A stretch of 5,852 nt of DNA from Oscillospiraceae bacterium (GTDB taxonomy: Bacteria > Bacillota_A > Clostridia > Oscillospirales > Ruminococcaceae): contig JAGBFE010000283.1 of the NCBI GenBank assembly GCA_018109965.1, forward strand, positions 1 to 5,852. The letters are read 5' to 3'. Of this stretch, positions 1 through 5,210 are shown in pieces (within the stretch, counting starts at the first letter, position 1; each line of letters opens with the position of its first letter). Below the pieces are notes generated by a model. The model ran no database searches, had not been told where the DNA came from, and saw only the letters and a list, made by a program, of their open reading frames with translations. Position numbers and translations under genes: made by a program.

Positions 1-725
1 AGCGCATAGATGTTATGCACGAAACTGCAGATGAACAGACTGAACAGAAACTGATGGAATATGCCCAAAAACGTAAGGATGGCTATCCTTTGCAGTACAT
101 TATTGGTATATGGCAGTTTTTTGACCTTGACCTGTATGTGGGCGAAGGGGTGCTTGTACCCCGTCAGGACACCGAAACAGTGTGCGAAGCTGCTTTTGAA
201 GTTATAAACACCATTGACACTCCAACTGTTTCGGACCTGTGCAGCGGCAGCGGCTGTATTGCATTGGCAACAAAAAGATTTTGCCCCAATGCAAATGTGA
301 CGGCGGTGGAAAAATCGGATGAAGCTTTCAGATATCTCCAAAAAAACATTGCTCACACACAGCTTGATATTACCGCAGTAAAAGCAGATATTGTGTACTA
401 TGCCGATACTGTTGCAGATGAAACAGTGGATGTTATAATTTCCAACCCGCCGTACATTGACCCTGCGGTAAAACTGCAAATGCAAAAAGAAGTTACCTTT
501 GAGCCCGAAATGGCACTGTTTGCAGAGGATAAAGGCCTGTGGTTTTACAGTTTTATAGCTAAAAGCTATTATTCAAAGCTTAAAAAAGGCGGATATCTTG
601 TTTTTGAATACGGCTTTGACCAGAAACAGGCAGTAAGAGATATCCTTTTAAACAATGGCTATACTGTTGTAAAAGAGATAACCGATATGGGCACAAATCC
701 GCGTGGAGTTGTAGCAAAAAAATAA
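1..725 (+). CDS. prmC: Peptide chain release factor N5-glutamine methyltransferase, 5'-truncated by the window edge
   Basis: PrmC (HemK) is a cytoplasmic SAM-dependent enzyme that methylates the glutamine of the GGQ motif in release factors RF1/RF2. Counting from the first ATG in the window (position 15), the visible protein shows the linker before the catalytic domain (GYPLQYIIG..FFDLDLYV, about residues 24-42), LVPRQDTE at 47-54, the SAM-binding loop DLCSGSGCIAL at 74-84 and the catalytic NPPY motif at 144-147 (DNA 444-455), whose Asn and backbone hold the target glutamine. The family is about 280 residues long. From position 15 only 236 are left, the frame is open to the left edge (codons from position 3 read RIDV), and ATG 15 has no Shine-Dalgarno sequence. 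The true start therefore lies upstream, with roughly 40-50 residues of the N-terminal helical domain missing. The stop is TAA. A 181-bp AT-rich gap follows, so prmC probably ends its operon, although no strong terminator is visible. Confidence 0.93.
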   Translation, partial: RIDVMHETADEQTEQKLMEYAQKRKDGYPLQYIIGIWQFFDLDLYVGEGVLVPRQDTETVCEAAFEVINTIDTPTVSDLCSGSGCIALATKRFCPNANVTAVEKSDEAFRYLQKNIAHTQLDITAVKADIVYYADTVADETVDVIISNPPYIDPAVKLQMQKEVTFEPEMALFAEDKGLWFYSFIAKSYYSKLKKGGYLVFEYGFDQKQAVRDILLNNGYTVVKEITDMGTNPRGVVAKK

Positions 726-797
726 AATAAGACAAAAAAATTGGTATAAAAACAAATATAAAAGTTTGTATTTTATGCCGATTTTTGGCATTTTAAG

Positions 798-816
798 GTA
801 AAATATTTAATTTTAC
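798..816. repeat. AT-rich inverted repeat just upstream of the recA -35 box
   Basis: Arms GTAAAAT (798-804) and ATTTTAC (810-816) are perfectly complementary around a 5-nt spacer. The repeat ends two bases before the proposed recA -35 hexamer. It could be an upstream regulator site or an UP-like element, but in DNA this AT-rich a 7-bp palindrome may arise by chance. Confidence 0.3.
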
Positions 817-818
817 TA

Positions 819-847
819 TTGAAGTTTATAATAATATATGATAATAT
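819..847 (+). promoter_or_regulatory. Predicted sigma-A-type promoter of recA
   Basis: A -35 box TTGAAG (819-824), a 17-bp spacer and a -10 box TAATAT (842-847) are preceded by an extended -10 TG at 839-840. Transcription would start near 853-856, giving a leader of about 50 nt before the recA ATG. The cysS promoter at 4710-4738 has the same 17-bp spacing and an identical 14-nt stretch covering the extended -10, which supports both calls. The surroundings are very AT-rich, so shifted alternatives such as TATAAT at 827-832 cannot be excluded. Confidence 0.65.
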
Positions 848-848
848 A

Positions 849-871
849 TTTAACAACCAATAGTTGTTAAA
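849..871. promoter_or_regulatory. Perfect 9-bp inverted repeat over the recA transcription start; candidate operator
   Basis: Arms TTTAACAAC (849-857) and GTTGTTAAA (863-871) are perfectly complementary around the spacer CAATA. The repeat begins just after the -10 box and covers the predicted +1, the position expected of a repressor site. recA is commonly a LexA-controlled SOS gene, so a LexA-type box is the first guess. The sequence does not match the Bacillus consensus CGAAC-N4-GTTCG: it has an AAC..GTT core but a 5-nt centre and no flanking G/C. It could instead form a small hairpin in the 5' UTR. Confidence 0.5.
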
Positions 872-906
872 ATTGATGATTTAAATTGATATAAAGGAGT
901 ACAGAG

Positions 907-2058
907 ATGGCTCAGTCTAAAAATCCTGTGAAATCTGCATCTGTAGCAGAAGATAAAGAAAAAGCATTGGCCACAGCCCTTGCAAACATCGAAAAACAGT
1001 TTGGCAAAGGTGCTGTTATGCGCCTTGGCGAAAACGTTACAATGAATGTGGACAAAATCTCCACAGGCTCACTTTCTCTCGACGTTGCTTTGGGAATCGG
1101 TGGTGTGCCACGCGGCAGAATTGTGGAAATTTACGGGCCTGAATCCAGCGGTAAAACCACACTTGCCCTCCACGTTGCAGCCGAAGCACAGAAAAACGGC
1201 GGCACAGCAGCGTTTATCGACGTTGAGCACGCTCTGGACCCTATTTATGCAAGCAATATCGGCGTTGATATCGATTCTCTCCTTGTTTCACAGCCTGACA
1301 CAGGTGAACAGGCGATGGAAATCTGCGAAGCACTTGTGCGTTCAGGCGCTATCGATGTAGTTGTGGTTGACTCGGTTGCTGCAATGGTACCAAGAGCTGA
1401 AATTGAAGGGGAAATGGGCGACAGCCACGTTGGTCTCCAGGCAAGGCTTATGAGCCAGGCATTGAGAAAACTCACAGGCTCTATCGGCAAAACCAACACA
1501 GTTGTTGTATTTATCAACCAGCTGCGTGAAAAAGTTGGTGTTATGTACGGTAACCCGGAAACAACACCTGGCGGCCGTGCACTCAAATATTATGCATCTG
1601 TACGTATTGATGTGCGCAAAGTTGAAGCACTTAAAAACGGCGGTGAATTTGTGGGCAACCGCACAAGGGCAAAGGTTGTTAAAAACAAGGTTGCTCCTCC
1701 GTTTAAGGAAGCTGAATTTGACATTATGTTCGGTCAGGGTATCTCCAAGGTTGGCGAAATCCTTGACATCGGTGTAAGCATGGGCATTGTTAACAAATCC
1801 GGCTCCTGGTTCAGCTATGGTGACACACGTCTCGGTCAGGGCCGCGACAACATCAAGGAATACTTTATCCAGAATCCTGACCTTGCAAAAGAAATTGAAG
1901 ACAAAGTGTTTGAAAAACTCAGCGAAGAAAGCAAAAAAATGGCAAACCGCCGTGCAGCCGCACGACAGGCAGCACCTGCAGCAACTGAGGTTGAAGTTAC
2001 AGAAGAAAAACCTGCACCAAGACGCCGCAGTGCAAACATTGATATAGATGTTGAATAA
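907..2058 (+). CDS. recA: Recombinase RecA
   Basis: RecA polymerises on single-stranded DNA in the cytoplasm, drives homologous strand exchange using ATP, and as a co-protease triggers LexA self-cleavage. The 383-residue protein is full length for the family. Walker A is GPESSGKTT at 77-85, the catalytic Glu is in VEHALD (E107), and Walker B is VVVVDS at 151-156. DNA-binding loop L1 is about 160-180 ([13 protein letters not shown]) and loop L2 about 204-223 ([20 protein letters not shown]). The C-terminal domain occupies about 270-335. The tail from about 345 is low-complexity, with an Ala-rich stretch, a basic PRRRS patch and an acidic end (IDIDVE). The start at ATG 907 is fixed by AAAGGAG at 893-899, seven bases upstream. 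The gene has its own promoter and a candidate operator. Its 3' end overlaps recX by 11 bp, and a strong terminator 26 nt after the stop probably ends most recA transcripts. Confidence 0.99.
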   Translation: MAQSKNPVKSASVAEDKEKALATALANIEKQFGKGAVMRLGENVTMNVDKISTGSLSLDVALGIGGVPRGRIVEIYGPESSGKTTLALHVAAEAQKNGGTAAFIDVEHALDPIYASNIGVDIDSLLVSQPDTGEQAMEICEALVRSGAIDVVVVDSVAAMVPRAEIEGEMGDSHVGLQARLMSQALRKLTGSIGKTNTVVVFINQLREKVGVMYGNPETTPGGRALKYYASVRIDVRKVEALKNGGEFVGNRTRAKVVKNKVAPPFKEAEFDIMFGQGISKVGEILDIGVSMGIVNKSGSWFSYGDTRLGQGRDNIKEYFIQNPDLAKEIEDKVFEKLSEESKKMANRRAAARQAAPAATEVEVTEEKPAPRRRSANIDIDVE

Positions 2059-2674
2059 GATTGAAATTACAGATATAACAAAAACAAAAAAGGGCCTCAA
2101 TGCCCTTTTTTGCCATAACGGATTTTTGTTCTCGGTAGACGACCTGCTTTTGGCACAGGAAAAAATCAGCATAGGCTTCTGCTTCACACAGCAGGAGCTT
2201 AGTTTGCTTTACGAAAAAAGCAGTACAAACAAAGCGGTGCAAAAGGCATACAGTCTTTTGTCCTACCGTTCCCACAGCAAAAAGGAGCTGTATGACAAAC
2301 TGTGCAAAACTTTTGACAGTGACTGTGCAAATGCAGCCTGCGATAAAATGGAAGATTTAGGTTTAATCAATGATTTTGAATACTGCAAGGCCAAAGCAGA
2401 ATATCTTGTTATGACCAAAAAGTGTTCATTGAGTGAAACACGCTGCAAACTTTTGACATTGGGTATAAATAAAGATATAATAGAAAGTTGTATAGATTTA
2501 TATGACGATGAAACCCAGGCAGAAAATCTCCGCACGCTGATTGATAAAAAATACCGCTCAAAGCTGGCACAGCCACAAAAGGTCATTGCTGCACTGATGC
2601 GCAAAGGCTTCAGCTATTATGAGATAAAAGCTGCCCTCAATGAGTTACAGATCGAAACAGAGGACGAATATTAA
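2048..2674 (+). CDS. recX: Regulatory protein RecX
   Basis: RecX binds in the groove of RecA filaments and limits their growth and activity. This 208-residue protein has the family layout: a short N-terminal beta segment ([15 protein letters not shown], about 7-21), then three-helix repeat modules marked by [12 protein letters not shown] (70-81), [16 protein letters not shown] (104-119) and [15 protein letters not shown] (183-197). Position directly after recA is the classic location. The ATG at 2048 lies inside recA (11-bp overlap). It has no recognisable Shine-Dalgarno, which suggests translation by coupling to recA; TTG at 2051 is a poorer alternative. Codons for K15-F21 are built from a perfect terminator hairpin (2085-2112), so transcription through recX is probably partial. 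Nine cysteines in 208 residues is high for a RecX, though the rimO and recX products here are both cysteine-rich, as is common in anaerobes. Sequence divergence is high, as usual for RecX, but the context makes the call firm. Confidence 0.92.
   Translation: MLNKIEITDITKTKKGLNALFCHNGFLFSVDDLLLAQEKISIGFCFTQQELSLLYEKSSTNKAVQKAYSLLSYRSHSKKELYDKLCKTFDSDCANAACDKMEDLGLINDFEYCKAKAEYLVMTKKCSLSETRCKLLTLGINKDIIESCIDLYDDETQAENLRTLIDKKYRSKLAQPQKVIAALMRKGFSYYEIKAALNELQIETEDEY
2085..2112 (+). terminator. Intrinsic terminator after recA, embedded in the recX coding sequence
   Basis: A perfect 11-bp stem pairs 2085-2095 (C, six A, GGGC) with 2102-2112 (GCCC, six T, G) around the 6-nt loop CTCAAT. The GGGC/GCCC core followed by six T (2106-2111) is a textbook Rho-independent terminator on the + strand; the A-tract would let it act on the opposite strand too. 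It starts 26 nt after the recA stop, beyond the footprint of a ribosome terminating there, so it should fold after recA translation. A ribosome that has initiated on recX would disrupt it. In E. coli a terminator between recA and recX makes recX a low-level readthrough product; here the same arrangement appears to lie within the recX frame. Confidence 0.85.
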
Positions 2675-3994
2675 ATGGTTATTACTTTAGTATCTCTCGG
2701 CTGCCCAAAAAATCAGGTAGACGCCGACATTCTCGCTCACAGCCTGCTCAAAGCGGGACACACAACCACAACCGATATGACCGAAGCTGATGTGTGCATC
2801 ATCAACATCTGCGGTTTTATCACTTCCGCAAAGGAAGAAGCTATCGAAAACATTTTCAACGCAGTGGAAGCACGCCTTGAAAATCCAAAGCTTAAAATTG
2901 TGGTTACAGGCTGTCTGGCAGAACGCTACAGAGACGAAATTATAAATGACATTCCGGAGGTAAACGCTGTTGTGGGTATCGGCTCAAACAGCGATATCTG
3001 CGGCATTGTGGAAAGTGTTGTAAAAGGCGAAAAGGTATGTCGTTACGGCAAAAAGACCGACCTTGACATCACCGCAAAACGCATTATCTCCACACCAAAG
3101 CACTATGCTTATCTCAAGATTGCCGAAGGCTGCTCCAACTGCTGCCATTACTGTGCAATCCCTATGATACGCGGTCCGCACCGCAGCCGTGCTATTGAAA
3201 GCTGTGTGGAAGAAGCAAAATTCCTGGCTGAAGAAGGTGTGCAGGAAGTTATTATCGTTGCACAGGACATTACCGCATACGGCGAGGATTTGTATGGCGA
3301 AGGCAGACTCCACACACTTATCAGTGAAATTTCCAAAATTGACGGTATCGAATGGATACGTCTTATGTATGCTTATCCGGAACGTTTGTCCGATGCAGTG
3401 ATTGCCGAAATGGCATCCAACCCAAAGGTTGTGCCTTATCTCGATATGCCAATCCAGCACATCAACGACCGAGTACTTAAAAGCATGAACCGCAAAGGCG
3501 GCACAGCAATCATCAAGGATGCGGTGGCCCGTCTGCGCAAGGCTATCCCGGAAATTTCCATCCGCACTACACTTATCACAGGTTATCCCGGTGAAACAGA
3601 GGAAGAATTCAACGAACTTTACGAGTTTGTCAAAGAGGCAAAGTTTGAACGTCTCGGCTGCTTTGCATACTCCGAAGAAGACGGCACAGTTGCCGCAAAA
3701 ATGGATAATCAGATTGATGTGGAAATCCGCCAGCAGCGTGCAGACAGCATTATGCTGCTGCAGACCGACATTATGGCACAGTGCCAGGCAAAACTTGTCG
3801 GCAGGGAACTTGATGTTATCGTAGATGATTTTGACAGCGAAAACGGCATCTGGATATGCCGCAGTGTTTACGATGCACCGGAAATTGACGGCGAGGTTTA
3901 TATCGACGGCGGCTATGACGTTGAGGTGGGTGATATCGTAAAGGTGCACGTTGTACAGAGCGATATCTATGACCTTTATGCAGAACTTGTTTAA
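2675..3994 (+). CDS. rimO: Ribosomal protein S12 (Asp) methylthiotransferase RimO
   Basis: RimO is a radical-SAM enzyme that adds a methylthio group to a conserved aspartate of ribosomal protein S12. The 439 residues match the family length. The N-terminal UPF0004 domain (about 1-120) carries the auxiliary 4Fe-4S cysteines C10 (SLGCPKNQVDAD), C46 (INICGFITSAKEE) and C80 (VTGCLAERY). The radical-SAM CxxxCxxC motif is EGCSNCCHYC with C153, C157 and C160, followed by the typical IRGPHRSR. A TRAM domain forms the C-terminus (about 375-439). SLGCPKN and CGFI-SAKEE distinguish RimO from the related tRNA enzyme MiaB. The start ATG 2675 directly abuts the recX stop (TAAATG). AGAGGA at 2659-2664 is a usable ribosome binding site, and translational coupling is likely. 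pgsA follows after 11 bp; rimO-pgsA adjacency is common in Firmicutes. An active enzyme implies Fe-S assembly in the host. Confidence 0.97.
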   Translation: MVITLVSLGCPKNQVDADILAHSLLKAGHTTTTDMTEADVCIINICGFITSAKEEAIENIFNAVEARLENPKLKIVVTGCLAERYRDEIINDIPEVNAVVGIGSNSDICGIVESVVKGEKVCRYGKKTDLDITAKRIISTPKHYAYLKIAEGCSNCCHYCAIPMIRGPHRSRAIESCVEEAKFLAEEGVQEVIIVAQDITAYGEDLYGEGRLHTLISEISKIDGIEWIRLMYAYPERLSDAVIAEMASNPKVVPYLDMPIQHINDRVLKSMNRKGGTAIIKDAVARLRKAIPEISIRTTLITGYPGETEEEFNELYEFVKEAKFERLGCFAYSEEDGTVAAKMDNQIDVEIRQQRADSIMLLQTDIMAQCQAKLVGRELDVIVDDFDSENGIWICRSVYDAPEIDGEVYIDGGYDVEVGDIVKVHVVQSDIYDLYAELV

Positions 3995-4005
3995 GGAGAA
4001 ACAAA

Positions 4006-4584
4006 ATGAATTTACCTAATAAACTGACGCTTTTGCGTTTTGTGCTTGTACCTGTGTTTATGGTATTTATGTACCTTGACAATCCATACAGCTATCTTAT
4101 CGGCCTTATTGTTTTTGCAGTTGCTTCCTTTACCGACTTTCTCGACGGCAGCATTGCACGCAAATACAATATGGTGACAGATTTTGGCAAATTTATGGAC
4201 CCATTGGCAGACAAGCTTCTCACAACAGTTGCACTTATCTATCTTTGCCTTAATGGCATGTGCCACGAAATCATCATCTGCATTGTGCTTGCACGCGAAT
4301 TTGCAGTCAGCGGTATCCGCCTTATCGCAGCGGCAAACCCCAAAGGCAGCAAGGTTATTGCAGCAGGTATGATGGGCAAAATGAAAACTGTGCTGCAGAT
4401 GTTTGCGAGTATTTTTGGACTGCTTGCAATGGCACTTTTGTCAATGGGGGCAATCGGTGCCGGAACTTACAGTACAATGGCACTTGTTACCAATGTGGCT
4501 ATGTGGATTATGGCAGTGCTTACAGTGGTCAGCGGTATGCAGTACATCATCCCAAACTTTGACCTTATCAAAAACGCAAAATAA
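4006..4584 (+). CDS. pgsA: CDP-diacylglycerol--glycerol-3-phosphate 3-phosphatidyltransferase
   Basis: PgsA is an integral membrane enzyme that makes phosphatidylglycerol phosphate from CDP-diacylglycerol and glycerol-3-phosphate, the committed step to phosphatidylglycerol and cardiolipin. The 192 residues fit the family. The CDP-alcohol phosphatidyltransferase signature D-x2-DG-x2-AR-x8-G-x3-D-x3-D is complete: D44, D47-G48, A51-R52, G61, D65 and D69, which bind the divalent metals and substrate. The N-terminal NLPNKLTLLRFVLVP is typical of PgsA rather than phosphatidylserine or cardiolipin synthases. Hydrophobic segments at about 9-24, 28-43, 72-84, 87-108, 128-150 and 158-182 are consistent with six transmembrane helices. 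AAGGAG at 3993-3998 overlaps the rimO stop and is seven bases before the ATG, so the start is secure. It is the last gene of the recA-recX-rimO-pgsA block and is followed at once by a strong terminator. Confidence 0.96.
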   Translation: MNLPNKLTLLRFVLVPVFMVFMYLDNPYSYLIGLIVFAVASFTDFLDGSIARKYNMVTDFGKFMDPLADKLLTTVALIYLCLNGMCHEIIICIVLAREFAVSGIRLIAAANPKGSKVIAAGMMGKMKTVLQMFASIFGLLAMALLSMGAIGAGTYSTMALVTNVAMWIMAVLTVVSGMQYIIPNFDLIKNAK

Positions 4585-4589
4585 ATTTT

Positions 4590-4620
4590 ACGGACGGATT
4601 TGTTGTATCCGTCCGTTTTT
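4590..4620 (+). terminator. Intrinsic terminator of the recA-recX-rimO-pgsA block
   Basis: A perfect 10-bp GC-rich stem pairs ACGGACGGAT (4590-4599) with ATCCGTCCGT (4607-4616) around a 7-nt loop and runs into TTTTT at 4616-4620. It begins five bases after the pgsA stop codon and separates this unit from the independently transcribed cysS unit. Confidence 0.93.
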
Positions 4621-4709
4621 ATTGCAGGGCAAGCGGCGCACGTTGTTCTGTTGTGTTTACACGCACAATTATATAGGCGGCCATTTAAATTAAATATTTA
4701 ATGCCATTA
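4621..4709. other. Non-coding spacer between the pgsA terminator and the cysS promoter
   Basis: I see no open reading frame with a ribosome binding site and no RNA gene here. The left part is mixed GC. The right part is AT-rich and contains a perfect 14-bp palindrome, ATTAAAT-ATTTAAT (4689-4702), ending seven bases before the cysS -35 box; it could act as an UP-like element or be chance. Confidence 0.5.
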
Positions 4710-4738
4710 TTGACAAACCACACCCAAACTGATAATAT
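4710..4738 (+). promoter_or_regulatory. Predicted sigma-A-type promoter of the cysS T-box transcript
   Basis: A consensus -35 TTGACA (4710-4715), a 17-bp spacer and a -10 TAATAT (4733-4738) come with an extended -10 TG at 4730-4731. Transcription should start near 4744-4747, about 20 nt before the first clear helix of the T-box Stem I. The location between an upstream terminator and a T-box leader strongly supports the call. Confidence 0.8.
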
Positions 4739-4847
4739 ATTTACATATGTGAAATGCGTTATTATCAAGAATAGTAAGCAGTGTAAAACCTTGACAGAGA
4801 ATGGGCGTGACCCGCTGAAAGCGCCTTAAGGACAATAAGCTGCCCAA

Positions 4848-4850
4848 TGC
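4848..4850 (+). promoter_or_regulatory. T-box specifier codon UGC (cysteine)
   Basis: TGC sits in the context AA-TGC-AC on the 3' side of the Stem I specifier loop, opposite AGTA, which is the standard position that pairs with the tRNA anticodon. UGC would read tRNA-Cys (GCA anticodon), matching the downstream cysS gene. A second TGC at 4841-4843 is paired within the helix above and is therefore not the specifier. Confidence 0.88.
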
Positions 4851-4935
4851 ACTTGAAAGCACACAGGGCGAACTTCTTTAACAGAACATTAGCTTTGTGC
4901 GGTGTCCACCGTTATATGGAGCCCGAGTTATAAAC

Positions 4936-4975
4936 CGAAGTGGAACCGTGGCAATTTTGTTTGTTGTCGCCTTCG
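4936..4975 (+). promoter_or_regulatory. T-box antiterminator element
   Basis: Helix A1 pairs CGAAG (4936-4940) with CTTCG (4971-4975). The 7-nt T-box bulge UGGAACC is at 4941-4947. Helix A2 pairs 4948-4954 with 4964-4970 (seven pairs including two G-U). UGGA (4941-4944) pairs with the 3' end of uncharged tRNA; the variable base A fits a U discriminator, as in tRNA-Cys (UCCA end). The 3' strand of this element (4964-4975) overlaps the left arm of the terminator at 4968-4979, so the two folds are mutually exclusive. Confidence 0.9.
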
Positions 4976-5005
4976 TCTGTTTTGTGCAGATGAAGGCGTT
5001 TTTTT
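4968..5005 (+). terminator. T-box-regulated intrinsic terminator of cysS
   Basis: A 12-bp stem (one G-U pair) joins 4968-4979 (CGCCTTCGTCTG) to 4987-4998 (CAGATGAAGGCG) around the loop TTTTGTG and is followed by seven T (4999-5005). It should stop transcription when tRNA-Cys is charged and be displaced by the antiterminator when it is not. Confidence 0.93.
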
Positions 5006-5010
5006 ATTGC

Positions 5011-5139
5011 AACGGATTTGTCACTCTGAGCATGGCGAAGAGTCTCTGTGGTTGACCGTATTGATGTTTGACGGATGACTGATTGTATAGAGAAATTCTT
5101 CGGCATACTGCCTCAGAATGACATAAAACATCTTCCGTT
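5011..5139. repeat. Imperfect long inverted repeat of the TGTCATTCTGAG type (MITE-like/palindromic repeat)
   Basis: The left arm at 5019-5047 (TGTCACTCTGAG..GGCGAAGAG..CTCT) is the imperfect reverse complement of the right arm at 5089-5123 (AGAGAAATTCTTCGGC..CTCAGAATGACA). Outer arms AACGGA (5011-5016) and TCCGTT (5134-5139) extend the pairing, with short indels. The arms resemble the dispersed TGTCATTCTGAG..CGAAGAATCT repeats that I recall from many bacterial genomes, including gut Clostridia; this is recognition from memory and not a search. It carries no gene. It lies between the T-box terminator and the cysS ribosome binding site, and explains why that gap is about 205 nt. In RNA it would fold as a large hairpin. 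Confidence 0.72.
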
Positions 5140-5210
5140 TCGCTCAGCGGCAACTATCGAGTTAATAACACATCAATATAAATCATTTTCAAAGTAAAAG
5201 GAGAAATTTT

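Larger units (their letters stand above)
4745..5005 (+). promoter_or_regulatory. T-box riboswitch (tRNA-Cys-sensing) in the cysS leader
   Basis: T-box leaders bind a specific tRNA: charged tRNA leaves the terminator folded, while uncharged tRNA stabilises an antiterminator and switches the gene on. Stem I can be paired by hand. The lower helix is TCAAG 4765-4769 with CTTGA 4852-4856. The specifier loop has AGTA (4773-4776) opposite CCAA-TGC-A (4844-4851). Above it GCAGT 4778-4782 pairs with GCTGC 4839-4843 and CCTT 4789-4792 with AAGG 4828-4831. The AG-bulge sequence GACAGAGA is at 4793-4800. The apical helix pairs 4803-4808 with 4821-4826 and carries the conserved distal loop GCTGAAA (4814-4820). 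A weaker Stem III-like hairpin (4912-4916 with 4929-4933) precedes the T-box sequence, antiterminator and terminator, listed separately. The UGC specifier, the UGGA tRNA-end contact and the downstream cysS agree on cysteine. The Stem II region (about 4862-4905) I could not fold reliably; the 5' limit depends on the predicted start of transcription. Confidence 0.94.

Noticed and set aside
15..17. ATG at 15 as the true prmC start
   Set aside because: There is no ribosome binding site, the frame is open upstream to the edge, and the protein would lack much of the family's N-terminal domain.
775..791. Hairpin ATGCC-N7-GGCAT after prmC as a terminator
   Set aside because: The stem is only 5 bp and is followed by TTTAAGG instead of a good T tract. 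An adjacent AT-only hairpin at 746-776 is also weak, so no terminator is annotated.
1342..2187. Minus-strand open frame of 281 codons opposite recA and recX
   Set aside because: It spans the recA-recX junction and the terminator, has an unnatural Cys/Phe-rich composition, and mirrors well-conserved sense genes.
2984..3949. Minus-strand open frame of 321 codons opposite rimO
   Set aside because: It is antisense to an unmistakable rimO, its translation is Cys/His/Phe/Asn-rich with no recognisable domain, and it reflects codon bias in rimO.
4841..4843. Alternative TGC as T-box specifier
   Set aside because: These bases pair with 4778-4780 in the helix above the specifier loop; TGC at 4848-4850 has the standard AA-NNN-AC context.
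4912..5106. Minus-strand open frame of 64 codons across the T-box terminator and the repeat
   Set aside because: The DNA is explained by RNA structure and a palindromic repeat; no ribosome binding site or protein-like pattern is evident.
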